Shown: positions 15,163 to 23,679 of the stretch, piece after piece
Numbering within the stretch: the stretch's first letter is position 1
Layout of the letters: each line of letters starts with the position of its first letter
Assembly: GCF_013085345.1 (NCBI RefSeq)
Contig: NZ_JABFAJ010000019.1
Coordinates: forward strand, 62,001 to 126,000
Length of the DNA stretch: 64,000 nt
From: Isoptericola sediminis
GTDB taxonomy: Bacteria; Actinomycetota; Actinomycetes; Actinomycetales; Cellulomonadaceae
Direction: 5' to 3'
Notes under the pieces: model-generated
The model's database searches: none
The model's input: the letters and a program-made list of their open reading frames with translations, nothing else
Told to the model about the DNA's origin: nothing
Translations under genes and position numbers: made by a program

Positions 15163-18009
15163 GTGGTGGACAGCGACGTCCCGACCCTCGACGCGCGCTC
15201 CCGACGCGCGGCGGCGCACCCCAAGACATTGCTGACTGTGGCGGTGATCGCCGCTGCGGCGTCGGCACTCCTCGTCGGACCGGAGGGAGTCGCCGCCGTG
15301 GTCCAGACCGAGGAGTCGACCACGGAAATCACGACGACGGACTCCTCGGTGGTGGCGATCGACGGGTTCGACGTCGTCGACGCGACCAGTGACGCCCTCA
15401 TCGACGAGCTGGGCGCGTTCGCGGTCCTCGCGACCGACGACCTTCCGCCGTACACGATCGTGGCGCGGTTCGAGGACGATGCGAAGCCCGGGTCGGTGGT
15501 GTTCGAGATCAACGGGGACGTGGTGGTCGACGACCAGGCCCCGTTCACGGTCGGGCCGGAGGACGGTACCGATCTGCTGGCACTCGACCTGGTGGAGGGG
15601 GAGTACCTGCTGGAGGCGACGCCTTACGCCGAGGACGGGGGGACGGGCGCGGCAGGCGAGACCGTCACCGCGAACTTCATCGTGACCGACGAACCCGGGG
15701 CGAACACCGACTTCGACCTCGAGGCCGAGGCCGAGGGTGAGGCCGAGTCGGAGGTCGAGGTCGAGGTGGCACCGGGCACGGCGGCCGGTGCCGTCGGTGT
15801 CGCGGGTGCGGGGGCCGCCTCGGGGAACAGCGCGCTGTCGGGCGCCGAGACCTCGGCGTCGACGACGCTGACCACGCGCCGGCCCGCGCCGTTCGCGACG
15901 GACATCAGCTCGTCCAACACCTCGACCGACGCCGAGGTCGGCTGGGCGGCCGTGTCGCCGTCACCTCTCTTGTCTGCCGACGGTGAGGCCGAGGCGGAGG
16001 TCGAGTCCGAAGCGGAGGCCGAGACCGGTAACGGCGCGGCAGGTGCCGCCGCGGGGACGGCTGTGGCCAGCGGTGCGGTCGGCACGGACGTGTACCTGTT
16101 CGAGGACGGCGTGTCACGACCGGTGGCGGCCGACGCCAGTCGGGCAGCGGATACCTCGTCGGCGACGAGCGGCTCCACCGCCCCGATCTCGCCCGAGGTC
16201 GGCTATCGCGACGAGCGGAAGGACTCCGAGGGGGACGACGCCGGCGACGCGACCGGCGAGGAAGATGTCATCCAGACGGTCTCCGCGAGCGACACCCCTG
16301 CGCTGCAGCTCGACACCGAGGCCGAGACCGAGGCCGAGGCAGAAGCCGAGGCAGAAGCCGAGGTCGACATGGGCGCGGCGGCCGCCGCCTCGACGGGCGG
16401 TGCGATCGGAAGCGGCGTCGGCGACTTCGCGACGACGTCCGGGCGGGTCGGCACGGCCGTGTCCACCTCCGCGGCACCCGTCAACCGCGAGACCCCAGCG
16501 CTGTTCCTCGACGAGGACAGCACCACGACGACCACTGCGTGGACGTCGGAGGCGCCGGCGACCCTGTCCTCCGGCATGGAGAAGCCCGGTGCGGGCCTGT
16601 TCGAGGCCGAAGCGGAGGCCGAGGCGGAGGCGGAGGCCGAAGCCGAGACCGGGAACGGCAGCGCCGCCGTGGCGACGGTGGCGTCCGGCGCTGGCGGTGC
16701 GTCAGGGCTCACCGCCACCTCGCGGACGAGCAGATCGACGGCTGCCTCGACGAGCACCCGCGGGAAGACCGGCGACACCGTCCGCCGAAATCATGTGACG
16801 GACGAGGATCAGCAGCGCAACACCGACGACGTGCCGTTCGAGGGGGACGAGGCCGAGGCGGACGCCGCGGCCCTGACCGGCGCCGAGGCGACCGCCGAGC
16901 CCGACCTCGACCCCTCGACGTCAGCCACCGCCGACCCCACAGCGACCGGCGACGCCACGAGCGAAGCCGAGCTGACCCGCGAGGCGACCAGCGAGGATGG
17001 CGCTCAACCCCGGGAGTCCACCACGCCCGAGGCGGACATCCCCCAGGTCGAGACCTACGACAGGCCCCAGCTCGCGGCCGACGGTGACGTCGTGCCGCAG
17101 CCGGGCAACCTCGAGATCGAGATCGAGAGCGAGGTCGAGGCCGAGGCCGAGGCCGAGGCCGGCTTCAACGCGGCGGCGGCCGGCGCCGCGGCGGTCGGGG
17201 CCCAGGCGGAGAACGGCCTGTTGCCCACCCCGGCGGAGGCCGCGACCGCGACGTCGACGTCGACGAAGGTGTTCGACGGCCGCGAGGTGACCTCCGAGGA
17301 GATCGATCGTCCCGGGCCCGCCGCCGCAGGCAACCGCAACGGCCTCCCGAACCCCGTCGTCGACGAGTCCGACCTCCTCTTCGAGGTCGAGGCCGAGGCA
17401 GAGGCGGAAGCCGAGGTCGGGTGGAACGCGGGAGCGGCCGCCGCCGGGACCAGCGGTGCCGGGTACGAGACCCTCGACCAGGACGCGCAGGTGGAGACCA
17501 CGCTGTTCTCGGCTGCGGCCGCGAGCACGGTGGGCACCGACATCACGATCGAGCTGACGGTGCCGCCGGAAGGCGAGGCGGGCACCGTGACGGCGTACGC
17601 GCGGGCGGAGGACCCGAAGTGCCGCGGGGTGGCGGTGGCGATCGCCGTCGCCGGGGTCCCGACCGAGTCGGGCGTCGACAACGAGGCTGAGGCAGAGGGC
17701 GAGGACCTGTGTCTCGTCGAGCTCGAGGTGTCGGTCGAGACCGACCCCGCCGACGCCGCCGACCCGACCCTGCTGATCGACGACGAGGACACCGAGGCCG
17801 CCGACGAGTCCGAGCGGGAAGGACGCGACTCGATCCTCGAGAGCGAGAGCGAGGCCGAGGTGGAAGCGGAGGCCGAGGCCGGTTACGGGGTTGCCTCGGC
17901 TGCGGCCGGCGCAGGTGCGGCCGGCCGGTTCGCCGACGCCATGGCGGTCACGTCGACCTCGTCGGACGAGTACACCGGTACCTATGACTTCGGGGACACG
18001 ACGGTGTAG
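15163..18009 (+). CDS. Secreted protein with seven Glu-Ala / Ala-Gly repeats
   Basis: A 948-residue, very acidic exported protein. The start is one of two adjacent GTGs after AAAGAGG; residues 21-45 are a signal peptide or anchor. Around residues 95-180 there is an Ig-like domain (SVVFEINGDVVVDD, YLLEATPYAEDGGTG) of a type found in many surface proteins. Beyond it, seven similar units begin near residues 187, 275, 386, 481, 651, 741 and 893. Each has 10-18 residues of alternating Glu and Ala, then Gly/Asn and 15-20 residues rich in Ala and Gly. The spacers are Thr/Ser/Asp-rich and probably disordered. No sorting motif is visible. Function unknown; a surface or matrix protein is plausible. Confidence 0.75.
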   Translation: MVDSDVPTLDARSRRAAAHPKTLLTVAVIAAAASALLVGPEGVAAVVQTEESTTEITTTDSSVVAIDGFDVVDATSDALIDELGAFAVLATDDLPPYTIVARFEDDAKPGSVVFEINGDVVVDDQAPFTVGPEDGTDLLALDLVEGEYLLEATPYAEDGGTGAAGETVTANFIVTDEPGANTDFDLEAEAEGEAESEVEVEVAPGTAAGAVGVAGAGAASGNSALSGAETSASTTLTTRRPAPFATDISSSNTSTDAEVGWAAVSPSPLLSADGEAEAEVESEAEAETGNGAAGAAAGTAVASGAVGTDVYLFEDGVSRPVAADASRAADTSSATSGSTAPISPEVGYRDERKDSEGDDAGDATGEEDVIQTVSASDTPALQLDTEAETEAEAEAEAEAEVDMGAAAAASTGGAIGSGVGDFATTSGRVGTAVSTSAAPVNRETPALFLDEDSTTTTTAWTSEAPATLSSGMEKPGAGLFEAEAEAEAEAEAEAETGNGSAAVATVASGAGGASGLTATSRTSRSTAASTSTRGKTGDTVRRNHVTDEDQQRNTDDVPFEGDEAEADAAALTGAEATAEPDLDPSTSATADPTATGDATSEAELTREATSEDGAQPRESTTPEADIPQVETYDRPQLAADGDVVPQPGNLEIEIESEVEAEAEAEAGFNAAAAGAAAVGAQAENGLLPTPAEAATATSTSTKVFDGREVTSEEIDRPGPAAAGNRNGLPNPVVDESDLLFEVEAEAEAEAEVGWNAGAAAAGTSGAGYETLDQDAQVETTLFSAAAASTVGTDITIELTVPPEGEAGTVTAYARAEDPKCRGVAVAIAVAGVPTESGVDNEAEAEGEDLCLVELEVSVETDPADAADPTLLIDDEDTEAADESEREGRDSILESESEAEVEAEAEAGYGVASAAAGAGAAGRFADAMAVTSTSSDEYTGTYDFGDTTV

Positions 18010-18025
18010 GCACTCCGACCTCGCA

Positions 18026-18061
18026 CCGACCCCTGCCGCACGTGGATGCGGCAGGGGTCGG
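18026..18061 (+). terminator. Rho-independent-type terminator
   Basis: A perfect 15-bp stem (CCGACCCCTGCCGCA / TGCGGCAGGGGTCGG) with a six-base loop, 17 bases after the stop of the repeat protein gene. It lacks a U-tract, as is usual in high-GC actinobacteria. Confidence 0.75.
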
Positions 18062-18130
18062 CCGCCGTTTCGCCGGCACCGTCATCACCGGCGGCGTGCG
18101 GGACGTCGCGCCGGGCGAGACGCTGAGGCC

Positions 18131-18751
18131 GTGACCGCCGTCGACCTCAAGAGGTCCTTGCGCGCCCTGTACTCTGCGCCGCGCGCACCGGAGTTCCTCA
18201 CCGTCCCGCCGCGGCCGTACCTGCTGGTCGACGGGGCGGGGGAACCGGGGGGTACGGCGTACCTCGACGCGGTGACGAGCCTCTACCCGGTCGCCTATGC
18301 CCTGCGCGCCGCGGTCAAGGAGGAGACCGGTACCGCGTACACGGTCATGCCGCTGGAGGGCTTGTGGTGGGCCGAGGAGATCGAGCGCTTCCGCGAGCTC
18401 CCCCGTTCCGCGTGGCTCTGGACCATGATGATCAGCCTGCCCGAGGAGGTCTCGGCGGTCCCGGCGGCCGAGATCATCGAGCGCACGACGGCGGCACGCG
18501 ACCTGCCGGCGGACGTCCGCCTGGAGCAGTTCGGCGACGGCGAGGCCGCGCAGGTGCTGCATGTCGGCCCGTACTCCGCCGAGGCGCCGACGGTGGACGC
18601 CCTGCATGCGTTCATCGAGGGCTCCGGGCGCGCGCTGGCCGGACGTCATCACGAGATCTACCTGTCCGACCCGCGGCGAGTGGCGCCTGAACGGCTGCGG
18701 ACGATCATCCGGCAGCCCGTGAGCTCGGCCGCCGTAGACTCCGGCGGGTGA
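18131..18751 (+). CDS. GyrI-like small-molecule-binding domain protein
   Basis: A 206-residue protein from GTG. It resembles the GyrI-like/SOUL-type ligand-binding family: TVPPRPYLLVDGAGEPGG at the start, AYALRAAVKEETG, PLEGLWW, WTMMISLPEEV, and LEQFGDGEAAQVLHVGPY near the C-terminus. Proteins of this group bind amphipathic compounds and in some cases hydrolyse small toxic molecules, but the substrate here is unknown. Its stop overlaps the cysM start by four bases (GTGA), so the two are co-translated. Confidence 0.75.
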   Translation: MTAVDLKRSLRALYSAPRAPEFLTVPPRPYLLVDGAGEPGGTAYLDAVTSLYPVAYALRAAVKEETGTAYTVMPLEGLWWAEEIERFRELPRSAWLWTMMISLPEEVSAVPAAEIIERTTAARDLPADVRLEQFGDGEAAQVLHVGPYSAEAPTVDALHAFIEGSGRALAGRHHEIYLSDPRRVAPERLRTIIRQPVSSAAVDSGG

Positions 18752-19662
18752 GCAACCCACCGACGTACCCCACGATGGAGGACGTCATCGGCGACACCCC
18801 GCTGGTGCGTCTGCAGCGCCTGCCGGGGTCGGAGAACGAACGCCGCGGCAACGTGCTGCTCGCCAAGCTCGAGGGGAACAACCCGGCCGGCTCGGTGAAG
18901 GACCGGCCCGCGATCAGCATGATCCGGGGCGCTCAGGAGCGCGGGGAGATCTCTCCCGGCGACACCCTGCTGGAGGCCACGTCCGGCAACACCGGGATCG
19001 CCTTGGCGATGGCGGCGGCGATCAGCGGCTACCCCCTGGTCATCGTGATGCCCGAGGACGCCTCCACCGAGCGGATCCAGACGATGAAGGCGTACGGAGC
19101 CGAGCTGGTTCTCACCTCGGCGAAGGGTGGCATGGAAGAGGCCCGCGACGTCGTGACGCGGATGGAGCGGGAGGGGCGCGGCCGGGTCCTGGACCAGTTC
19201 GGCAACCCGGACAATCCGCGTGCCCACGAGGTCGGCACCGGTCCGGAGCTGTGGCGCCAGACCGACGGACGGATCACGCACTTCGTGTCCGCGATGGGCA
19301 CCACCGGCACGATCACCGGGGTCTCGCGGTTCCTGAAGTCGCGCAACCCCGGTGTCCAGGTCGTCGGGGCGCAACCCGCGCAGGGCTCGAGGATCCCCGG
19401 GATCCGCGCCTGGCCGCCGGAGTACGTGCCGAGGATCTTCGACCCGTCGGCGGTGGACCGGACCGTGGAGGTCTCCCAGACCGACGCCGAGGAGATGGCT
19501 CGCCGGCTGGCCCGCGAGGAGGGCATCTTCGGCGGGGTCTCCGCGGCGGGCGCGTGCTGGACCGCCCTGCAGGTGGCCGAGGAGGTCGAGGGGGCGACGA
19601 TCGTCTTCGTGGTCTGCGACCGCGGCGACCGGTACCTCTCCAGCGGCGTGTTCCCCGCCTGA
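18748..19662 (+). CDS. cysM: Cysteine synthase B (CysM-type)
   Basis: A 304-residue PLP-dependent beta-substitution enzyme that makes cysteine from an activated serine. The N-terminus PTMEDVIGDTPLVRLQRL, the PLP lysine motif NNPAGSVKDRPA, the substrate loop EATSGNTGIALAMAAA and the GTTGTITGVSRFLK phosphate-binding segment are all present. The ARGIP-like region reads GSRIPGIRAWPPEY, as in CysM proteins. It is coupled to the GyrI-like gene. The specific sulfur donor cannot be read from sequence alone. Confidence 0.9.
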   Translation: MSNPPTYPTMEDVIGDTPLVRLQRLPGSENERRGNVLLAKLEGNNPAGSVKDRPAISMIRGAQERGEISPGDTLLEATSGNTGIALAMAAAISGYPLVIVMPEDASTERIQTMKAYGAELVLTSAKGGMEEARDVVTRMEREGRGRVLDQFGNPDNPRAHEVGTGPELWRQTDGRITHFVSAMGTTGTITGVSRFLKSRNPGVQVVGAQPAQGSRIPGIRAWPPEYVPRIFDPSAVDRTVEVSQTDAEEMARRLAREEGIFGGVSAAGACWTALQVAEEVEGATIVFVVCDRGDRYLSSGVFPA

Positions 19663-19671
19663 GAGTCGCGC

Positions 19672-19698
19672 GTGACGCGCTGGTGACGTTGTCGTGAC
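19672..19698. repeat. Three phased GTGACG direct repeats upstream of the vWA gene
   Basis: GTGACG occurs at 19672, 19683 and 19693, spacings of 11 and 10 bp, which puts all three on one face of the helix. This lies about 90 bases upstream of the vWA protein gene and may be an activator or response-regulator site. Confidence 0.4.
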
Positions 19699-19785
19699 GC
19701 TCTCGTAGGCACGCGTAGGTCATGGTCGCCAGGTTGGTGGGCGACCGCAGGGCCGCCTTCAGAACCTCGGAAGGAGGGCCGACCC

Positions 19786-21543
19786 ATGAAGCGGTCGATG
19801 CGTGCAGGGGCCGTTCTCGGAATGGCTGCAGCGGGGGTGATGATGGCCGGCTACGCGGTGGCGGGGACCGACTCGACGACGCTGGCCAACGGGGCTGACC
19901 TGTCGGTGACGGTCAGTACCCCGACCACGGGAGACACGTTCCTGGTCCCGACGGGGTCGACGACCGTCGACGTCCCCGTCGAAGGCAGTGCCTCGATCGG
20001 CGAGGGCGAGCCGAACGTGCACTGGACCTATGTCGTCGACGTCAGCGGGAGCACCGGCGCCGGCTGTGGATCGGTCGGCGGCACCGTGCTGGACTGTGAG
20101 AAGCAGGCCGTCACCAACCTCAACAATGCGGTGGTCGCCGACGGGTCCGGCAAGGACGTCGGCGTCAGCGTGTTCGGGCGCGGCGGCGCGTCCGCGGACA
20201 TGAGTGGCGCCGCCGGCAACCAGCCGATCGTGGCTCCGGACGACCCGGGAGTCGACGTCGTCATCGGCTCGATCGTGATCGGAGGCGTCAACCTCTACAC
20301 CCCGCGCGCGGTCAACCCCAACGACACGAACTTCAGCGCCGGACTGACAGCGGCGGGCACCAGCGTCTCCGCGTCCACGGCCGCGTCCAAGAACGTCGTC
20401 TTCCTGTCCGACGGCGAATCCAACCTGGGCGGCGGCAACTTCAATGCGGCAGTTGCCGCGCTGGACTCCGCGGGTGCCACGATCTACTCCTTCGCTGTCG
20501 GTAGCGGTGCGAGCTGCGCCGGCGGATCGGACGGCACGCTCCAGGCGATGGCCGACGCGACCGGCGGCACCTGCACCAACGTGCCGAACCCGGCCACGCT
20601 GCCCGACATCGTCCAGAACGTCACCGACACCGCGATGACGGACGTCGCCCTCGAGGTCGACACGGTGAGCACGTCCTTCGACACGCTCACGCAGACGCCT
20701 CCGTTCGACGGTCCGGGGAGCACGGACTTCACGGCCACCGCGGCCGACCAGGCGCCGGGTGCGCACGAGGTGTGCGCGTCCGCGACCGGCACGGGGCCGA
20801 AGAGCGATGCGTCCTCGGAGCAGACGGTCACGCAGTGCGAGACCTACGACGTGTACGCGTTCTCCCTGACTCCCGAGACCGCCACCAACGAGCTCGGGTC
20901 GGACAACGAGCACACCGTCACCGCCACGGTGGACGGGCCCGCCGGGAAGCTGGCGGGATGGCCGGTCGAGTTCGCCGTGACCGGGCAGAACGCCGGGGCG
21001 ACCGGGACGTGCGCCCCCGCCTCGTGCGAGACCGACGCCGACGGTGAGGTGACCTTCACCTACAGCGTCCCGGTCGAGCCGAACAGCCTGGGCACCGACA
21101 CCATCTCGGCCACGGTCACCGTCAACAGTGACTCCGCCACGGTGGACGTGACCAAGGAGTGGGTGGACACGACGCCGCCGACGGCCACGTGCGAGCCCGG
21201 ACCCAACCCGGGCGGACAGATCCCCGCCGCCCCCGGCGAGGGTGGCCAGGGACAGAACCAGGACGGGTTCTACACGGTCACGGCGACCGACGACGTCTGG
21301 GGCGCTGAGTCCCTCGACGTCTTCGTCATCGACGACGGCACCGGGACCGTCTTCGGCCCTTACGCGAACCCGACCAACATCAAGTGGACCGAGGCCAACG
21401 GGGCCGATCCCCGCGAGAAGGCCGGCTCAGGTGCCGTCGACTGGGCGCTGAAGGGTCAGGGCGACGCGCAGATCACCGCCGTCGACGGCTCCGGCAACTT
21501 GTCGGACCCCGTGGCCTGCCTGGTCCCGCCCGCTCCGCAGTGA
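19786..21543 (+). CDS. Secreted von Willebrand A domain protein with Ig-like domain
   Basis: A 585-residue exported protein after a strong AAGGAGGG site. A signal peptide ends near residue 26 (MMAGYAVAG). A vWA domain follows with an intact metal-site motif DVSGS (85-89) and later strands (VVFLSDGESNLGG, IYSFAVGSGAS). After about residue 290 come two or three Ig-like segments, one with GATGTCAPASCETDADGEVTF as in Big-1-like domains. The C-terminal part has an AAPGEGGQGQNQDGFYTVTATDD stretch typical of cell-surface beta domains; its first 20 residues are mostly Gly/Gln. No membrane anchor or LPXTG is visible, so it is probably released or held non-covalently. Likely role: adhesion or protein binding. 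Confidence 0.8.
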   Translation: MKRSMRAGAVLGMAAAGVMMAGYAVAGTDSTTLANGADLSVTVSTPTTGDTFLVPTGSTTVDVPVEGSASIGEGEPNVHWTYVVDVSGSTGAGCGSVGGTVLDCEKQAVTNLNNAVVADGSGKDVGVSVFGRGGASADMSGAAGNQPIVAPDDPGVDVVIGSIVIGGVNLYTPRAVNPNDTNFSAGLTAAGTSVSASTAASKNVVFLSDGESNLGGGNFNAAVAALDSAGATIYSFAVGSGASCAGGSDGTLQAMADATGGTCTNVPNPATLPDIVQNVTDTAMTDVALEVDTVSTSFDTLTQTPPFDGPGSTDFTATAADQAPGAHEVCASATGTGPKSDASSEQTVTQCETYDVYAFSLTPETATNELGSDNEHTVTATVDGPAGKLAGWPVEFAVTGQNAGATGTCAPASCETDADGEVTFTYSVPVEPNSLGTDTISATVTVNSDSATVDVTKEWVDTTPPTATCEPGPNPGGQIPAAPGEGGQGQNQDGFYTVTATDDVWGAESLDVFVIDDGTGTVFGPYANPTNIKWTEANGADPREKAGSGAVDWALKGQGDAQITAVDGSGNLSDPVACLVPPAPQ

Positions 21544-21575
21544 CGGCCGACTCGACCGCCTCTGCCTGACACCGG

Positions 21576-21617
21576 CGTGGCCGGTACCCGGACGCCACCG
21601 TCCGGGTACCGGCCACG
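21576..21617. terminator. Bidirectional terminator
   Basis: A perfect 18-bp stem (CGTGGCCGGTACCCGGAC / GTCCGGGTACCGGCCACG) with a six-base loop lies between the convergent vWA and PD-(D/E)XK-like genes. Confidence 0.8.
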
Positions 21618-21639
21618 ACCACGATCCGCCGCGACGTAC

Positions 21640-21993
21640 CTATTGGTCGATGCGTTCGGGTGCTCCCGACGCGGGGACGCTCCACACCTCGATCCGCAGC
21701 GTCCGCAGCACCTCGCGCGGGATGCGGTGCACCTTCGGCACCACGTCCTCCGGGACGACGACGGCGTAGCGCGTCGCACTGCTCAGGTCCGTCATGCGCC
21801 GGAGCAGCTGGCCGACCATCGTGTCCACGTCGAGTCCGGGACTGCTGGTGTGACCTGTTGTCTCCGCGACGAGCGTTATCTCCTCGGGGCGCTTCGCGAT
21901 GACGTCGACATAGCCAGGGTCGTCCAGCGTGACCTCCCAGCCCTGAGCGGTGAGATGGTCGGCGAACCGTCGCTCGACCTCGGTCTCCTTCAT
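21640..21993 (-). CDS. PD-(D/E)XK nuclease-fold protein, atypical active site
   Basis: A 117-residue protein after GGAGGG. It resembles a small restriction-endonuclease-like family: EVERRFADHLTAQGWEV, then YVDVIAKR and ETTGHTSSPGLDVDTMVGQL with LLRRM. In relatives the equivalent segment is normally E-x-K (EAKG); here it reads AETTG, so the catalytic lysine seems to be missing while the flanking family signature remains. It may be inactive or use a different geometry. It runs convergent to the vWA gene. Confidence 0.6.
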   Translation of the reverse strand: MKETEVERRFADHLTAQGWEVTLDDPGYVDVIAKRPEEITLVAETTGHTSSPGLDVDTMVGQLLRRMTDLSSATRYAVVVPEDVVPKVHRIPREVLRTLRIEVWSVPASGAPERIDQ

Positions 21994-22063
21994 ACCGATC
22001 ACCCTCCTCGCTGTCACCGTTGGCTCGTCGACGAGGCATCCTGCTCGTGTCGTGGAAGGTGGC

Positions 22064-22753
22064 TCAGCCGGACCGCGGCGGAGCGGTCGCCAGCTCGCTG
22101 AGCCGGTGCATCATGCGCCAGCTCATCACCGCGCTGACCGTGCTGAGCACCTCGGAGACGGCCCGGTCGACCGGCCGCTCCGACTCGTACCGCTCGCGCA
22201 GGTGCAGCCGCGTCGCCGGCGCCGGGCCCACGTGCACCGGTTCCAGGTGGAAGGCCCACGTGAAGTCGTGGCCCTCGGGCGCGCCGTCGGCGCCCTGGGA
22301 CGTCACGACGAGGTCGCTGCCGGGCTTCACGTCGGCCACCCGCAGCGCGACGTCCGGATGCAGCCGGAAGGCGTCGCCGGGGTGGACGTCCTGCCACTCG
22401 GGGTGGATGGTCGTGGCACCGGTGATCTGGCACCCGACGAGGTTCTCCAGCGCCTCGAACGAGTAGAAACCGGCCTTGTCCTGCCCGATCTGGGCGACCC
22501 AGGGCCAGACCTCCGCGGGGGTGGCCGCGATCGTGCACGCCCGGTCGGCCTGCACGACGCCGCCGGTCATCAGCTCGTCGCCGGGCAACCAGGCGCGCGT
22601 CTCGGGCTCGGTGGCGCCCAGCCGTCGGTGCGCACCGGTGACGAGCACCGCCGCGCCGGCGGCGAGGCCCGCCACGACCGGTAACGCGAGCGCCGCCGTC
22701 AGTGCACGGCGTCGTCCCCGCCGCGGGGCGTCCTGTCCGCTGTCGTCGCCCAT
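22064..22753 (-). CDS. SRPBCC-fold membrane-anchored protein
   Basis: A 229-residue protein with a basic N-terminus and one membrane helix (about 18-38), then an SRPBCC/polyketide-cyclase-like domain: ACTIAATPAEVWPWVAQIGQ, DKAGFYSFEALENLVGC, and a final helix (VLSTVSAVMSWRMMHRLSEL). The fold binds lipids or other hydrophobic ligands; the ligand here is unknown. It lies 70 bases from the neighbouring gene on the same strand. Confidence 0.7.
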   Translation of the reverse strand: MGDDSGQDAPRRGRRRALTAALALPVVAGLAAGAAVLVTGAHRRLGATEPETRAWLPGDELMTGGVVQADRACTIAATPAEVWPWVAQIGQDKAGFYSFEALENLVGCQITGATTIHPEWQDVHPGDAFRLHPDVALRVADVKPGSDLVVTSQGADGAPEGHDFTWAFHLEPVHVGPAPATRLHLRERYESERPVDRAVSEVLSTVSAVMSWRMMHRLSELATAPPRSG

Positions 22754-22805
22754 GACGTCCAGTCTGCTCCGAACGCCCGCGGTCGCACGGCGCGGCGGCG
22801 GATCG

Positions 22806-23567
22806 TCAGCAGGATTCGAGAACCCGGTTCATCGCGTCCTTCTCGGGCTGGGTGATCGCGAGCTCGTACGCGGCCTTGACCTCGATCTGGGTGGCGACGT
22901 ACTCGCAGCGGAACGCCTTGTTCGGCGGCAGCCACTCGGCGGCGTTCGCGGCTCCCTTGGTGCGGTTCTCGCCGGGGTCGACCATGAGCAGGTTCGCCGG
23001 GTCGTTGGCGAACTTCTCGCGGCGGTTGTCGTTCCAGTCGTGGGCGCCGGAGATCCACGCGTTCTGCAGGGCGACGACGTGCTCGGCGTCCAGGGAGACG
23101 GCCAGGTCGTCGCTGCCGCGCTCGAAGGCGCGGTCCTTCTCGCCCGTGTACGGCTCGACGTCGTAGGTCCCGGACAGGACGGTGCAGCCGTCGTCGTCCA
23201 CCTTCTCGTCGCTCAGGTCGCGGGCGAGCATGTCGTTGCGGGCGTCGCAGCCGTTGCCGTCCGGGTCGGTCCAGTGGTCGAAGTCGTCGCGGTCGTAGCC
23301 GGTCTGCGGGGCCTTGCCCTTGACGGTGAGCCCGTCGAGCTGCCGGGTGACCTCCTTGACGTCCACCGAGCCGTCGTCACCGGACCCCCCGTCCCCGGAG
23401 CCCGGCTCGGTGTCGTCCAGGGACGCGGCGTCCTCGGCGGCGTCACGGATGATGGCCCCCGCGCTGTCGGCGAGGGAGTCGAGGTCGAGGTTCTTCCCGA
23501 ACCCGGTGACCTGGACGAGCACGAAGGCGGCGAGAAGGACGGCAACCCAGCTGAGGACGGTGCGCAT
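22806..23567 (-). CDS. Secreted HNH-family endonuclease (DUF1524-like)
   Basis: A 253-residue exported protein with a signal peptide or anchor (VLSWVAVLLAAFVLVQVTG). A low-complexity acidic linker follows, then a nuclease domain with SLDAEHVVALQNAW (DxEH core), DPANLLMVDPGENRTKG and WLPPNKAFRCEYV, the usual order in this HNH family. The start ATG 38 codons inside the longer frame is chosen because the signal peptide begins there. It would degrade extracellular DNA or act against competitors; no immunity gene is seen. Confidence 0.8.
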   Translation of the reverse strand: MRTVLSWVAVLLAAFVLVQVTGFGKNLDLDSLADSAGAIIRDAAEDAASLDDTEPGSGDGGSGDDGSVDVKEVTRQLDGLTVKGKAPQTGYDRDDFDHWTDPDGNGCDARNDMLARDLSDEKVDDDGCTVLSGTYDVEPYTGEKDRAFERGSDDLAVSLDAEHVVALQNAWISGAHDWNDNRREKFANDPANLLMVDPGENRTKGAANAAEWLPPNKAFRCEYVATQIEVKAAYELAITQPEKDAMNRVLESC

Positions 23568-23679
23568 GCCCCACACCTCAGCAGGTCCGGCGGCGTCGGG
23601 CGTGGCGCCCACGCCGGTGCCGCCCCTGCTGGGCCGACATCTCGTGCGTATGCTCACGGTCGAGGAGAGGGGTGGCTGC

